Below, piece by piece: positions 1-11,757 of a stretch of 64,000 nt of DNA. This DNA is from Melieria omissa. Its lineage: Eukaryota > Arthropoda > Insecta > Diptera > Ulidiidae. Made by a program: the position numbers and the translations under genes. The DNA is taken from the NCBI GenBank assembly GCA_963971225.1, contig OZ020268.1:39191348-39255347 (forward strand), written 5' to 3'. The notes beneath the pieces were generated by a model. It did not search any database. It had not been told where the DNA came from and saw nothing but the letters and a program-made list of their open reading frames with translations. The number at the start of each line of letters is the position of its first letter. The stretch's first letter is position 1.

Positions 1-205
1 AGGTAACTCGAGGGAAGTTTTGCGACAGACTGTAATACGTTAACCGGTAGGGGAAGCCCTTCCAACTCTGCGGATAGTCCCACGGAGAAGACGAGTACGT
101 AGGAAAGGTAACTTCAGGAAAGTTCTTCGGCAGATCGTAATCGTACAACGGGTAGCTGGAAATTTACTACGAAAAATGAACCCTATCTCCGTTAAGAGAA
201 TTCAG
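1..205. repeat. Two diverged tandem units of about 105 bp
   Basis: The words AGGTAACT, CAGA.TGTAAT/CGTAAT and a terminal GGGTAG/CGGTAG recur in the same order about 105 bases apart (units starting at 1 and 106). The array probably continues to the left of the window. No coding potential is seen and the family is not recognised. Confidence 0.5.
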
Positions 206-1175
206 TAGGGGAAGTTGTATCACGGTTCGGAATAACTGATTGGAAAAGAATGACTAACTGGTTAAGTTTGTATAGCCGAGTCAGCAATAAATACTACAAA
301 GTAGTTCGATTTACTTGTACTTACTTTAAGCCAATTAAAAAAGTCGCGCATGTTTCAATTTATTCCCGCAAACACTGCATCACATATCTCATCACTTTTC
401 ATAGTCAATCATCGAAAAATGTACGCAAGTCCCCGAAACACACTGACTTCGATACGAAAGTAACCTTGCAGCAAATGCAGTGGCCGCATTCAGCAACTCA
501 TACCAACATCATCAATATTTATAAAAGATTTTCGAAAGCAGATAATAAAAATGAATGTAATGAGAAAGGCAAAGCAGCGACCGGGAGAAGACAGCTGAAG
601 GAGCAGCAAACTAGTTGGCGGGCAGTGAGCAGAGCGCAGGAAGTGGCCAGTTTGGAAATGTGAGGCACGTGACTTGGCTTGGCCGTTGAGGGAAGACTCA
701 AGGCTGCCCGTAATGGAGAGCGAAGGAAAAATAATATTTTTAATAAAGCAATAGACAATGGTCATAAAGAGCGCAGCGATGACGCGAACCAGTGCGGCAG
801 TCAGCAGGAATCGGCGAGCGACAATAAAAAGGCGAGCGGTGTGAGTGCGGAAAATCGATGCGACACAAAAGTGGGGGAAATCAAAGACGAAACTTTACAC
901 TTCGTTTGGCACTTTGTGTGCAAAACTGGAGCACGTTCGTTTGTTTGCGCCGGCTTCTATCTGTGTGAGTGTGTCTGTGTGTGTGCACGTAATGCGATAT
1001 AGCTACGCATGTCGCCGTGGCAAACAAGCTGCAGCTACCCCAAAACGGCGATTGAAGCGGACACCCGCTGGCTCGAGGCAAGGTAGCGCACTTTGCGGTG
1101 GCATAAGAAACGTTGCAGTCGGGCATGGACGATGTGCAGGACACGCCGAGCCACCCTTGCACGCACAGCTTTATG

Positions 1176-1201
1176 ACACAAACACACACACACACACACA
1201 G
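1176..1201. repeat. (CA)n microsatellite
   Basis: Nearly uninterrupted CA dinucleotides. A shorter TG-rich tract lies just upstream around 963-986. Confidence 0.9.
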
Positions 1202-2057
1202 AAACGCTGAATGGAAAGTCATTTGAAAGTCGTACGAAGTCATTGACAAGGCAGACGCTCGTGGGAGCGACAACGGCTGCCGGGGGCTGTGGCGGCAATG
1301 GCGTTTGTGTATAAAAAATATCCCTGAAATAGTATACAAATACAAAAATGTGGCGGACGGGTATAGCCGAAAGACGACAACGACGATGACGACGACGCAC
1401 AAAAAACGACACACACGACGGCGGCCAAAGAAACGAGGGCATTATGGCGCTATTTATGGGCTGCGTGTGCGGGCGCGGAGGTGTGCGGGGGCGCGCTGGA
1501 ACTACCCTCGCCGAAGCGCAAATGCGTTGCGGTAGGTTAGGCAACGCGCACGCAACACCAACCCTCCGACCAACCGACCTCGAACTGCCAACGGCAACAA
1601 CAATGAGCGACGAGCGTCAACTGACGCTGCCATGTTGGCCGCACACCGCTCGACATTGGGGTAGGTCCGCGCGCCATATTCCGATGCCATTAAGTAACGC
1701 GTCAAATGTTGGGTTAGGGCGAAGCAGTGGCTGTCGCTGTCGCTGTGCCGTGTAACGCAATTTAAATTGCAAGCCGAAGCGAAAAAAAACCTCGCTGTGT
1801 GTTTTTGCAAATGTCATGTCAGGGTTAATAAAAAACCGTTTCGAAATCGCACCAGGGACACAAAAGTGCCCGGACAGCGCCATTTTGTATTGAGTTGCCA
1901 TAAGTTGGCTGCCACGCCTATGCGTGCCCTGACAGGCCGGAAGTTGCATGCAAAAACAACAAACAACAACATCATCTATCTAAATGGCCTTTGCCGTTGA
2001 TTGGGGCGAAAGCCAAAAACACAACAACAACAAAAACTGCACAAAAATGAACACATT

Positions 2058-2084
2058 TTTGTTGTTGTTGTTGTTGTTGTTGTG
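2058..2084. repeat. (TTG)n microsatellite
   Basis: Uninterrupted TTG triplets. Similar CAA/TTG tracts recur at about 3262-3290, 3655-3672, 4340-4372, 10274-10294, 20600-20630, 46285-46306, 53636-53652, 54074-54092 and 55071-55090. They are typical of fly noncoding DNA. Confidence 0.9.
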
Positions 2085-2726
2085 CCCGCGTCACCGGTTG
2101 GCACTCAACGCTGTGCTATAGTCATCATTGTTTTTGTTTTTGTTGTTGTTGCTGTCGTTATTGCCACTCATTGTCTGTGCAGCAATGACAGGCCACACAT
2201 GCAACATGCCACCAAATAGCAATGCATGAACAATTTTGCCGGCGCCCTATTGCTGTGTTGTTGGTGTTGTTGTTTAGTCGTTTCATTTTTGCAATTTCAC
2301 AAAATGGCCGCACTTTGTAGACGCCTACACGTCGCAATCGCTCGCTGCGCTTGGCTCCCTGTCATTGTCGTGTTTTGTGGCAACGCCAATTTCCTGCGCT
2401 AAAAGCCAACTGACGCAAATGGCGAAACGCGCGTGAGTTGCACGGGCCGACGTCTGACAAAAAGGTGCCAGCCGGCTGCAGGCAGCCATAGCGCGCCAGA
2501 GCGAGAGAGTGAGGCAGATGATATGAGGCAGACGGCCGAGGGGGGGCGAAAGACGCCCGCCAACTTGGACTGTGACCAAAAATTCGGTTCGTTTTATTTG
2601 AACGACTTTATCGGAGGTTATGTTTTCCTAAAATTGCAGTCTAGCGGTTGGGGACGTAACGTCGGGGCCAGACGAAGGCTCATAAAAGTCTAAGCATTGT
2701 TTGCCGTAGGACTTTTGGCGTGAAAG

Positions 2727-2812
2727 TATAAGTATTAAATATTAAATAAATGTTAAACAATAAATATTAAATAATAAATATTAAACATTAAATATTAAAT
2801 GTTAAATATGAA
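2727..2812. repeat. AT-rich short tandem repeat (AATATTAAA-like)
   Basis: The word AATATTAA/TAAATATT recurs about every 8-11 bases with small length changes, a degenerate microsatellite-like array. Confidence 0.8.
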
Positions 2813-2935
2813 ATATTCAGTTCACTTCTGAAGTTCCCAAGCCTCGTTATTATGCAGTCTACCCTCTCAGAGCTATCCGATTTGGACTAAGAACCTTTGA
2901 AGCTTAAGTTAAATTATATACAACTTTCGACCAAA

Positions 2936-3130
2936 CTCTCGCCCGCCAAAATTTCGAATCCAATCCTTAGTTAGATTCTACAGAAGTCCATTTAGATTTC
3001 ACGTTGCAATGCACAAACCACTGATTCACCAAGTTCCATTTAACAATTTGTATACAGTACAGAGACATTTTCCACAGGCTGCCAATAACTCGAAAACCTA
3101 TCTAAGATATTCAATGACTGCACTGATTTC
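2936..3130 (-). repeat. Interspersed repeat with tRNA-like head (SINE candidate), copy 1
   Basis: This roughly 195-bp sequence recurs at 4907-5105 and 6406-6604 with scattered substitutions. On the minus strand it contains the D-arm/A-box-like words GTGAATCAGTGG (one base before TTAATGC is intact only in the other copies). About 65 bases further lies GGATTCGAAAT, a weak B-box match. This fits a tRNA-derived SINE or tRNA pseudogene, but the tail and ends are not defined. Confidence 0.4.
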
Positions 3131-3139
3131 AATAACTGA

Positions 3140-4560
3140 ACTGAATGAATGATGTGCAATTAAAAAGCATAAACCAATTTTTTTGCAGTTAATCACTGTT
3201 AAAGTTCATTTTTGGTGGGCTTTCTTGTTGAAGTGGCAGCAGTGGCAGCCTGCTATCACTGCAACAACAACAACAACAACAACAACGAGCGTTGTTATGC
3301 GTGGCGGCAATCATGGCACAAGTCGCGTGCAACAAGAGCGCTGCCATCATTTGTGCTGCAGCCACGCTGACTGGTAAATTTCACACTCAAAAGGGCAAAG
3401 GGCAGTCACAGCAGCACCATCAACAACAACAACACTCAACAGCTGCGCCTTTCGTTCAACCTTCTCAAAAACAAATGAAAGCATTCAGCAGCAATTCAAG
3501 CCGTGCAATTACAACAACAACAACAACAATAAGAATCATGTAACCCAGCACTGAACAAAAATCCAAATAAACAAAACCAAAGAATTTTGAAAAAAAAAAA
3601 TATATCGAAGAAAATATACAAATTAAAAAGTGCAACAGAAACACAAGGAACAAACAACAACAACAACAACAAATGAGCTCAACTGCAAGCGCAGCTAAAC
3701 TACGCTTAGCGTGTCCATTGTTCGCAGCGTCGCGTCGAGGCGGCCAGCAGCAGCAGCAGTCGGCAACGCAATCTGCAAGTTCGGCCAATTCGATTTTTTC
3801 GCTCTCGCCCATTGTGCACATTTGCGCCGCGCGGTCGTCGTTGTGCCGGCTGTTTCGTTTTTACATTTTTTTATGTGCCGCAGATAATTTTCCCATTTAA
3901 GTGCCGAAATTCGTTCTCGCCAGCCGAAAACAACCTGACGGCCAGGGACAGTCCATCCGCGCGCATAGATCACACAAACAGCGTGCAACGTGCAACGTGC
4001 GGCATGCGGCAACACTGCACAATGCACAAGCAGCTCGACCATGCAACCAACGCATTCGCCCAACAACAACAACAATAATAATGCCAGTGCGTGTGCTGGC
4101 AGCAGCAGCAAATCGTGTTGCTGGCACAGCGGCCGATAAAGCACAACAAATTTTCTTGCTTTTCCCTTAACTTAATTTTTTTTGCTAGTTTTTTTTTGTA
4201 ACGAAGCGATGATTAAATGGCTGGGAACGTACGCGCGTCTGAATTGGAGCACTGGCCGCCGCAACAGCCACTACGACAGCAACGAGCAACAGAAGCGAGT
4301 TGTTGAAGTTCGTTAGTTCTTCAAGTGGGGGCTGCATTAAATTTGTTGTTGTTGTTGTGCTTGTTGTTGTTGTCGTTTCTATGGTGCTGCGGTGGGCGCA
4401 AAGGCTTTGCTTCACGTCGCAACGTCGCAAACACTTAGCAACATTTGATGTTGCTGCTGAAAGCCGTTGCGCTGAACTGTGCCGCACATCGTGTGGCTGC
4501 TGATGTTCTGTGATAACACAGCAACAGCAAAACATAATTTCAGCACAAATTCAGTGCAAG
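3140..4560. other. Noncoding, CAA/CAG-rich region
   Basis: Many CAA, CAG and TTG runs produce Q-, C- or V-rich shadow ORFs on both strands. No protein domain, credible splice-site pair or conserved reading frame was seen. It may be a regulatory or intronic island. Confidence 0.5.
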
Positions 4561-4906
4561 CACGAAGCACATTTTGTATATGAAAAAAATTAAAAATTGC
4601 TTGCAGAGGTGAAAATTAAAAATCAAGATAAATGCCAATAACAATATTCGACTTAAAAGCTCCAAGTGCCGTTTAGAGTCGTTAAACCTCAAATGATTTA
4701 AATGTGATTCCATTTCAGGTGCTTAGAGTTGTCCCTGGCTTCTTTTAAATAAATAAAATTTGTCATTCGGTTCTAATTCAAAAAATTGTTTTTCGTCAGG
4801 AAGAATTAGTTTATTAAAGTTCCTTTTTTAAATCGAATTTCGCTCTGAAAACACTCTCGTCTCAATGATAACTGAGGCACAACCTCAGTTCAAAAGTTGC
4901 CCTCAC

Positions 4907-5105
4907 CAAAGCCCTCGACCGCCAAAATGTCTAATCCAATCCTTAGTTAGATTCTACAGAAGTCCATCTAGATTTCACGTTGCAGTGCATTAACCACTGA
5001 TTCACCAAGTTCCATTTAACAATTTGTAGACAACACAGAGACATTTTCGACAGGCTGTCAATAACTCGATACCCTTAAATGATATTCAATGACTGAACTG
5101 ATGTT
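4907..5105 (-). repeat. tRNA-like interspersed repeat, copy 2
   Basis: Same family as the repeat at 2936. On the minus strand it has a D-arm-like segment, GAATCAGTGGTTAATGC, as expected of a tRNA-derived head. It is duplicated with the 1499-bp unit. Confidence 0.45.
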
Positions 5106-5924
5106 ACTCGTATTCTCACGGATCACTACTACAACTCATGAACGGATCTCCATCTGGCATCATTACGGACCCAATAAGGGTCTATGTGGGTCAGTCGTGG
5201 CCAACCAGTTATAACTTCCTAACATCCAGCCAGTTCTTTTAAGCTACACTATAGAGACTCTCAGAAGGCTGGTAGGAATCTTAGATCACTAAAACTATTC
5301 ACACGGTACGGATTATGAAACTATAGTATGGAACATCTGTGTAGTCTGGACCATCTGTGTAGTCTGGACCATCTGAGTAGTCGAATAGGTGATTTCCTTA
5401 GAGAAACACTGGAGGTCAACACTTCCTTCTAACGTCATAGAGAAGGTGATTGACGCTCATTGAAGAGATTCATTTACGCATCTTGGCCCAACAGGAAGAG
5501 TTACCGGCTGGTCTTAGGGAAAAGTGATTTGAAAACTAACATAGGACTCATCACAGGTTTTATTTCCAGTACCGAGTACCTCCCTAGGATTGAGGTTACA
5601 GAGTAGGCTTTCTCCAATATGTGCCTTGAGTACGACGAAATTTCGGCGCACTTCATATGTAAATTCAAAACTTTTGACAGTAGTATTCTTTGGCAGTGAG
5701 AGCTCAGAACCTTAAGTTACCACTTAGCTCACAAAATGGGCCCATTGTGATACCACAAGGGGAAAGTGAAGGAGAATTGGTCTCACTGCAAATCGCAAAG
5801 CATACACAAACCAAAGTGCTTAGCTTTGCGAAATCAACGTTCATGCTAAATAAGAGCCAGAGCCCATGGGAACATTCTAATGGAAACTGCAAACCTAACA
5901 GCAACAGGGCACTATCCACTCGTT

Positions 5925-6367
5925 GGAACGGAAGTGCATAATTCTGTGCATCCTCCGATATCTGCACTATATATGCAGGTTGACAAAGAATGATATGGAG
6001 CTCTCATGACAGCACCGTTTCTAGTACTTGGTGGACCCTTTGGCTTTCTTTTTCCTTGAGGAAAATGTGATTTGTAGTGTAGCTCCGAGTGTTCCTCTGC
6101 TGGATTTCTTCCACTCTGGAGCAGCAGGGAACGAAGGAGCGAACGAGATGACAAGAAAGGGGGTCACTTTGGCTACCACCGAAGTAGATAACTCTGTGCT
6201 TCATCCGATATTTGTGCAGAACTGATTGTAACCTGTAAGCCTAGCACTATGACCCTCCTTTTCCTTGGGGAAATGATATGAACTGTCCCTGAGTCGAACC
6301 TTTAATAGGCAGCTCGTTGGAGTCATCACTGAACACTGCTCCACGGATTTAAGCTTATCAAATAGTG
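5925..6367 (+). pseudogene. Non-LTR retrotransposon 3' scraps (RNase H end), left copy
   Basis: Two consecutive stretches (about 5930-6040 and 6175-6367) match by eye the segment at 24520-24780. Shared words include CCGATATCTGC and the series CTGTCCCTGAGTCGAACC, then CAGCTCGTTGGAGTCATCAC. Stops interrupt every frame. It is part of the RNase-H/zinc-knuckle C-terminus of a non-LTR element. Confidence 0.6.
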
Positions 6368-7866
6368 TAACTGAGGCACAACCTCAGTTCAAAAGTTGCC
6401 CTCACCAAAGCCCTCGACCGCCAAAATGTCTAATCCAATCCTTAGTTAGATTCTACAGAAGTCCATCTAGATTTCACGTTGCAGTGCATTAACCACTGAT
6501 TCACCAAGTTCCATTTAACAATTTGTAGACAACACAGAGACATTTTCGACAGGCTGTCAATAACTCGATACCCTTAAATGATATTCAATGACTGAACTGA
6601 TGTTACTCGTATTCTCACGGATCACTACTACAACTCATGAACGGATCTCCATCTGGCATCATTACGGACCCAATAAGGGTCTATGTGGGTCAGTCGTGGC
6701 CAACCAGTTATAACTTCCTAACATCCAGCCAGTTCTTTTAAGCTACACTATAGAGACTCTCAGAAGGCTGGTAGGAATCTTAGATCACTAAAACTATTCA
6801 CACGGTACGGATTATGAAACTATAGTATGGAACATCTGTGTAGTCTGGACCATCTGTGTAGTCTGGACCATCTGAGTAGTCGAATAGGTGATTTCCTTAG
6901 AGAAACACTGGAGGTCAACACTTCCTTCTAACGTCATAGAGAAGGTGATTGACGCTCATTGAAGAGATTCATTTACGCATCTTGGCCCAACAGGAAGAGT
7001 TACCGGCTGGTCTTAGGGAAAAGTGATTTGAAAACTAACATAGGACTCATCACAGGTTTTATTTCCAGTACCGAGTACCTCCCTAGGATTGAGGTTACAG
7101 AGTAGGCTTTCTCCAATATGTGCCTTGAGTACGACGAAATTTCGGCGCACTTCATATGTAAATTCAAAACTTTTGACAGTAGTATTCTTTGGCAGTGAGA
7201 GCTCAGAACCTTAAGTTACCACTTAGCTCACAAAATGGGCCCATTGTGATACCACAAGGGGAAAGTGAAGGAGAATTGGTCTCACTGCAAATCGCAAAGC
7301 ATACACAAACCAAAGTGCTTAGCTTTGCGAAATCAACGTTCATGCTAAATAAGAGCCAGAGCCCATGGGAACATTCTAATGGAAACTGCAAACCTAACAG
7401 CAACAGGGCACTATCCACTCGTTGGAACGGAAGTGCATAATTCTGTGCATCCTCCGATATCTGCACTATATATGCAGGTTGACAAAGAATGATATGGAGC
7501 TCTCATGACAGCACCGTTTCTAGTACTTGGTGGACCCTTTGGCTTTCTTTTTCCTTGAGGAAAATGTGATTTGTAGTGTAGCTCCGAGTGTTCCTCTGCT
7601 GGATTTCTTCCACTCTGGAGCAGCAGGGAACGAAGGAGCGAACGAGATGACAAGAAAGGGGGTCACTTTGGCTACCACCGAAGTAGATAACTCTGTGCTT
7701 CATCCGATATTTGTGCAGAACTGATTGTAACCTGTAAGCCTAGCACTATGACCCTCCTTTTCCTTGGGGAAATGATATGAACTGTCCCTGAGTCGAACCT
7801 TTAATAGGCAGCTCGTTGGAGTCATCACTGAACACTGCTCCACGGATTTAAGCTTATCAAATAGTG
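6368..7866. repeat. 1499-bp tandem duplication, right copy
   Basis: This is the second copy of the unit starting at 4869. Its right end continues without a break into LINE sequence (AAATAGTG followed by CCTCTTCTCC). The same order is found in the related LINE at 24.8 kb, so this end is the ancestral arrangement. Confidence 0.9.
6406..6604 (-). repeat. tRNA-like interspersed repeat, copy 3
   Basis: Duplicate of the copy at 4907, carried along by the 1499-bp tandem duplication. Confidence 0.45.
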
Positions 7867-8150
7867 CCTCTTCTCCAGTGGTGTTTTCAGAAGCTACGGA
7901 GATGAAGAAGCGGTGGAAACGATGCAACACTTCCTATGCCACTGTCCAGCTCTGCAGGAACGCTAGCTCCGTGCTCGGGAAGCAAAATGTGCTCTTCTTC
8001 GTTAAGATATTAAACTGGTTTGCCCCGGATTGAGACTAATTGGTTGGCTCCAAAACTATAAGAAGGGATTCACAATGGGTCACTTTGGCTTCCGAGTGGA
8101 AGTGCGGTCTCTGTGCCGCACACACACCCTTCCTTGCCTAACCTAACCTT
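7424..8150 (+). pseudogene. Non-LTR retrotransposon 3' end with CCTAA tail
   Basis: This continues through the right end of the duplication. Words shared with the LINE at 24.5-25.1 kb include GGAGATGAAGAAG, CTCTGCAGGAACG and the 3' UTR word GGAAGTGCGGTC. It encodes, with breaks, the C-terminal motif CHCPALQER (seen here as the stretch around CACTGTCCAGCTCTG). The 3' end is CCTAACCTAACC, not poly(A). Confidence 0.65.
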
Positions 8151-8510
8151 CTGTAGCTGAGTTAATCCTCCTTAAGGCAGCTCGTTGCAGTTATCAGCAG
8201 ACACTGCGTTATTGGGTGCCTCTCCTCTAGTGATGTCTAAGGAACCTAAAGAGATGAAGAATAAGTAGAAACGATACAACACTTTCTGTGCCATGGCGCG
8301 TCTCTGCAGTAACGCCGACTTCTGATGTACTTGGCTTGACGGGAAAAAGTTGATATCTCGGATTTGCTCTCATTGTTCGGAGACCGAACAAGTTTGCCCT
8401 GGATGGAGACTCTTGTACAGCTTCAGAGGGAAAGAAAGAAGGGATTCACAATGAAGCTTTCGAGTGATAATGCGGTCTGTACTGCAAACACCATTCCTAA
8501 CCGAACCTAA
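8150..8510 (+). pseudogene. Second LINE 3' end, same family
   Basis: It begins again at GCAGCTCGTTGCAG and passes through ACAACACTTTCTGTGCCA. It ends in AATGCGGTCTGTACTGC and CTAACCGAACCTAA. It parallels the preceding copy and 24.7-25.1 kb, and is heavily mutated with no open frame. Confidence 0.6.
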
Positions 8511-8559
8511 TGCTGGAATCGGTTTATAATTGGAATGAAGTGGATGCATCAGTGGACAT

Positions 8560-8800
8560 TATGACAACACAACGGCGACTGAGCGTCAGAGAAGAGCCCA
8601 AGAACGGGATAGGACTAGGTCAGTTTAGGCGGGAGTCCTCCATGTGTTGTGATGCCAGAAGGTGGTTGCCATAGGGGTCGATCGCGGAGAGTAGTTTTTA
8701 AGCGGTAAACATTCGTAATGCTGGTGCTGGAGCGGGGGTATTTAACAAAGATTTTCACATCCGATAGAAAACTAAAAAAACCTAACCTAACACTCTCATC
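8560..8800 (+). repeat. Unidentified repeat 3' end with CCTAACCTAAC tail
   Basis: A moderately GC-rich stretch ends in AAAAAAACCTAACCTAACAC, the same kind of tail as the LINE fragments on its left. It is probably the 3' UTR of another non-LTR element; there is no open frame. Confidence 0.4.
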
Positions 8801-9046
8801 GCTTTCAAAGTCTTTTGTGGTGTTTACCAAAGCTTTATTTATCGCTTTGTGACTTTTCAGCGCATAACATAAATAAAAATAGATTTCAGGTATCTGGCAA
8901 CACTGCTCTCAGCAGGCAGTATGATAATTTCTATATCCTTCGAAATCGATAGAAATATGCAAATCTGTACGATTCCTCCTTTAATCTGTAAAGTTGCATG
9001 TCAGCATGAATGTTCAAGTTCGAAGGAAGCTCAACTTAATGAATGA

Positions 9047-9352
9047 ATGAACTCAGAACACTGGTCAAATGCCACAGGTCTTAGGCAATCAAAAATCTTC
9101 ATCAAAGGTTATAACTCCAGATGGAGTGAAGAATGTCTCAGACTGGAAAAACCCCAGCTTAGACTGGTCACCGGGCTGTTAACCGGGCACTGCAGGATTA
9201 GGAAACACATGCACACAATCGGAATAGAACAGGTAAGCGTCTGCAGACTCTGCGAAACAGCGGAGGAGACTCTTGAGCACTTCATACTGCACTGCGATGC
9301 AGTATGCCGTAGTAGGAGACAGCACCTGGGCCAGTACTGGCTTGCAGAATAG
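9047..9352 (+). pseudogene. Non-LTR retrotransposon C-terminus (post-RNase H zinc-knuckle)
   Basis: A 101-codon open stretch contains GLRQSKIFI near its start. This is followed by LLTGHCRIRKHMHTIGIEQ and then CRLCETAEETLEHFILHCDA, a C-x2-C...H-x4-C motif. This is the usual C-terminal block behind the RNase H of I/Loa/R1-like non-LTR elements. Upstream RNase H and reverse transcriptase are missing, so it is a 5'-truncated copy. It differs from the LINE family at 24.5 kb. Homologous 3' sequence probably runs to about 9480. Confidence 0.7.
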
Positions 9353-9650
9353 AACGTCGAACACCTTTTCCTACGTGAGTTACTAAGCTTCATTAGGTCG
9401 GTGGGATTGGGGTACGTTCTCTAAAGCTGTAGGGGGCATAATAGATCAACTCTGGTCTCAGTGCACATTTCCCCTTTCAAATCTAGTTTAATGAATGAAT
9501 ACATAAATATTGTTCAATAAATATTTATTGGTTTGATTTTAATAATTTGGTGGCTCTGTGTAAATATTTGTAGTCAAAAAAGCGAGTCGTCTTAAGTTGT
9601 TCAAAGATGCGACCGCCAACCAGTTCAGTTGTAAACTCTTAACTCACACG

Positions 9651-9690
9651 TTTTGTCAGTCGGCAGTCGGTCAGTTAAGAGCTGCTCGTC
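9651..9690 (+). promoter_or_regulatory. Possible initiator/DPE core promoter
   Basis: TTGTCAGTCGG resembles the arthropod initiator, and GCTCGT about 26 bases on fits the DPE consensus within one base of its usual place. The DNA downstream (9690-9860) looks like a 5' untranslated leader with CAA and GA runs. No TATA box and no start codon leading into a convincing frame are seen. Confidence 0.2.
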
Positions 9691-10620
9691 GTAACTGCTG
9701 TTAAGAGGGGCGAAGGACGAAGAGCAACTAGGCAACGCTGGACGCTGGGCGGTGCATGCGTTCGCACACCTGATCAAAGCATACTAAACGATTTACAACA
9801 ACAACAACAGAGACAGATGAGACAGAGAAGCCGCAGCAGGAGAAATAAAAAACGCGGCGTTTTTTTATTGTTGCGTTGCCAAGGCGTGTGAATGCGAGTG
9901 GAATTGCGATTAAGACTGCGACTGGCACTGAGACTGGAGCTGGGAATGCGAATGCGAGCAGAGCTGCAGCATGATTTGCTATTTCCAGTTTATGGTAATC
10001 TGGAAATGCGTGTGACAAATTAGTGTTAATTGCGTGAAAAACTGCACGCTATAAAAATAAATTTAAATTGAAAAACATTATGGGACGTGCGTCGGGCGCG
10101 GCACTGGCCGAGTGGGGTTTGTGAATAGTTAATTTGAAATGTTTATGCTACGTTTTTTCTACGTTGCCGCCGCTGCGTTGTTGAACATTTTTTTGTTTTG
10201 TTTTGTGTTTTTACAGTCACAATTTGCTGCTCCATGTCGGCATGTTGGGTTGTGTACAGTTGCCGCTGTTATTCTTGTTGTTGTTGTTGTTGTTGAAGGA
10301 ATTCATTACATTAACATGTCCGTTGCATTCATTAAAGGAGCAACTCATGTGTACATTTTCTAATTAAAAATTGGAAAATTCTGAGCACATCGAACATGCA
10401 ATACACCGAAACACACCCACACACACACGCATACAAAACTCAAATGAAAATAATGAAAATATGAACAAAACCCAGCAAAAAGTAGAGGGGAAAAAATGTA
10501 AAATTGCAGCGGGAGTGGGGGGGGCGGAAGAAGAAGAAGCATGGCTGTAAAAGTGGATTCAATAAAATTGCACAGCCGAAGCGAGGCAACAACGTTAGTT
10601 AAAAGGCAATCATAGGGACC

Positions 10621-10646
10621 GCACACACACACACACACAAACACAC
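10621..10646. repeat. (CA)n microsatellite
   Basis: CA dinucleotides with one interruption. Confidence 0.9.
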
Positions 10647-11102
10647 ATATGCGGCTCCTAATGGACAACGTGGCCGAGCTCTGGGCCGACGCCCACCAAC
10701 GAATCACATATGGACGACTGACGACCGTGTGAGCGATGGCCGAACGGACGCAGGCATTGATGAACGTCGCCGAAGCTGAGGCTGAGAACGATGGCCGCCG
10801 CCGCTCGCCCAAATGTGCTTTGCACCACCTGGTCGTCACCAACGGCAACAGCGCGCTGCTTCTAAGCACTTTCCAATACCATTAGAAAACATGATTTTAA
10901 TTTTGTTTCACTTTATGTTTGTTGTTGCGCTGCGATCTTCCTGCGCTGCGCTCCTTCTTCCTTCTCGCTTTCTCGTTGGGCGCTTTGCATTTGTCGCTGT
11001 CGCTTTATTTTTTAGTTGTTTTCATTTTGCCATTTGTGTCTTGTTTCATTTGCGCATCGAACAAAGGCACAAAATTTTTTTAGTTTTCACATTTGCATGC
11101 AA

Positions 11103-11147
11103 TGTGTGCGTCTGTGTGTGTGTGTGCGTGTGTGTGTGTGTGTGTTT
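11103..11147. repeat. (TG)n microsatellite
   Basis: TG dinucleotides with a few C substitutions. On the other strand this gives a string of T/H codons in shadow ORFs. Confidence 0.9.
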
Positions 11148-11757
11148 GGGTGCATTCAAAAGTGTGCGCACGGTGGCAGCGGCAAGCAGCCATTTGCGGC
11201 TGCCCAGCAGAAGTTGGCCCAGTGCAGTCGACCGAATCTATTGATTGGCAGCCCAGGACATCTGCACATCTCAGTGCAGTTGGCATCGGGTGGCATATGC
11301 CGCTGCCCATCGGTAGTCACTGGTTTGACAAACCGAAAAATGCCAAAAAAAATAAACAAAAAACAACACACAGCACAGCAAATGAAGACTTCGAAATTGG
11401 CTGAAAAGAATTTGAATTGTCCGAAAATGTGATGGCAGGCGGTCGGCGGAGAATGAACCTGGCAGCCATAAAGAACGTTCAACGGCGCTGTAACCGGCAT
11501 CAGTACGAGTACCTGTAATTATGGGCAGCAGCACCGGTAAAAGATTGTGCCGAACTAGCAAATTTGGCAAATGTGAAATGTGAAATAAGAAATGCTTAAA
11601 AGCCCGGAACACTCAATTCGATGTGTGATGCCTCAATTCGATTTTGTCATTTACGGTCAATAACTTTAAAGTAATTAAGAAGAACCGTTAAAATGTATTT
11701 GTGGCGTTATGTTGATAGGCAATTAGTTGTTTTACTGCCAGAGATAGAAAATTGAAT

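Larger units (their letters stand above)
250..2700. other. Noncoding region with simple repeats
   Basis: This stretch mixes moderately GC-rich sequence with short CA/TG, CAA/TTG and AC runs. Several overlapping ORFs of 60-180 codons exist on both strands, but they follow the low-complexity runs and show no recognisable domain. It could be intronic or regulatory DNA; no exon with convincing splice sites and reading frame was found. Confidence 0.5.
4869..6367. repeat. 1499-bp tandem duplication, left copy
   Basis: Bases 4869-6367 reappear at 6368-7866 with a constant offset of 1499. No difference was noticed when the two copies were compared by eye, and the ORFs inside are identical at the protein level. 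The unit holds a tRNA-like repeat at its left end and two partial LINE 3' segments at its right end. The junction AAATAGTG/TAACTGAG at 6367/6368 is the new joint, because the LINE reads straight through the right end of the second copy. It is either a very recent duplication or an assembly artefact. Confidence 0.9.
9490..11640. other. Noncoding region with TG/CA and TTG tracts
   Basis: The sequence is of mixed composition. ORFs up to 169 codons follow simple repeats and show no domain. It may be an intron or regulatory region. Confidence 0.5.

Noticed and set aside
250..663. 137-codon ORF near the left edge
   Set aside because: No homology or motif recognised; composition fits random AT-rich DNA.
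881..1414. 177-codon ORF on the minus strand
   Set aside because: Spans the CA microsatellite and CGA/CAA-rich DNA; its V, C and H runs are repeat shadows.
10360..10869. 169-codon ORF on the minus strand
   Set aside because: Covers the CA tract and G-rich runs; no domain and no conserved-looking segment.
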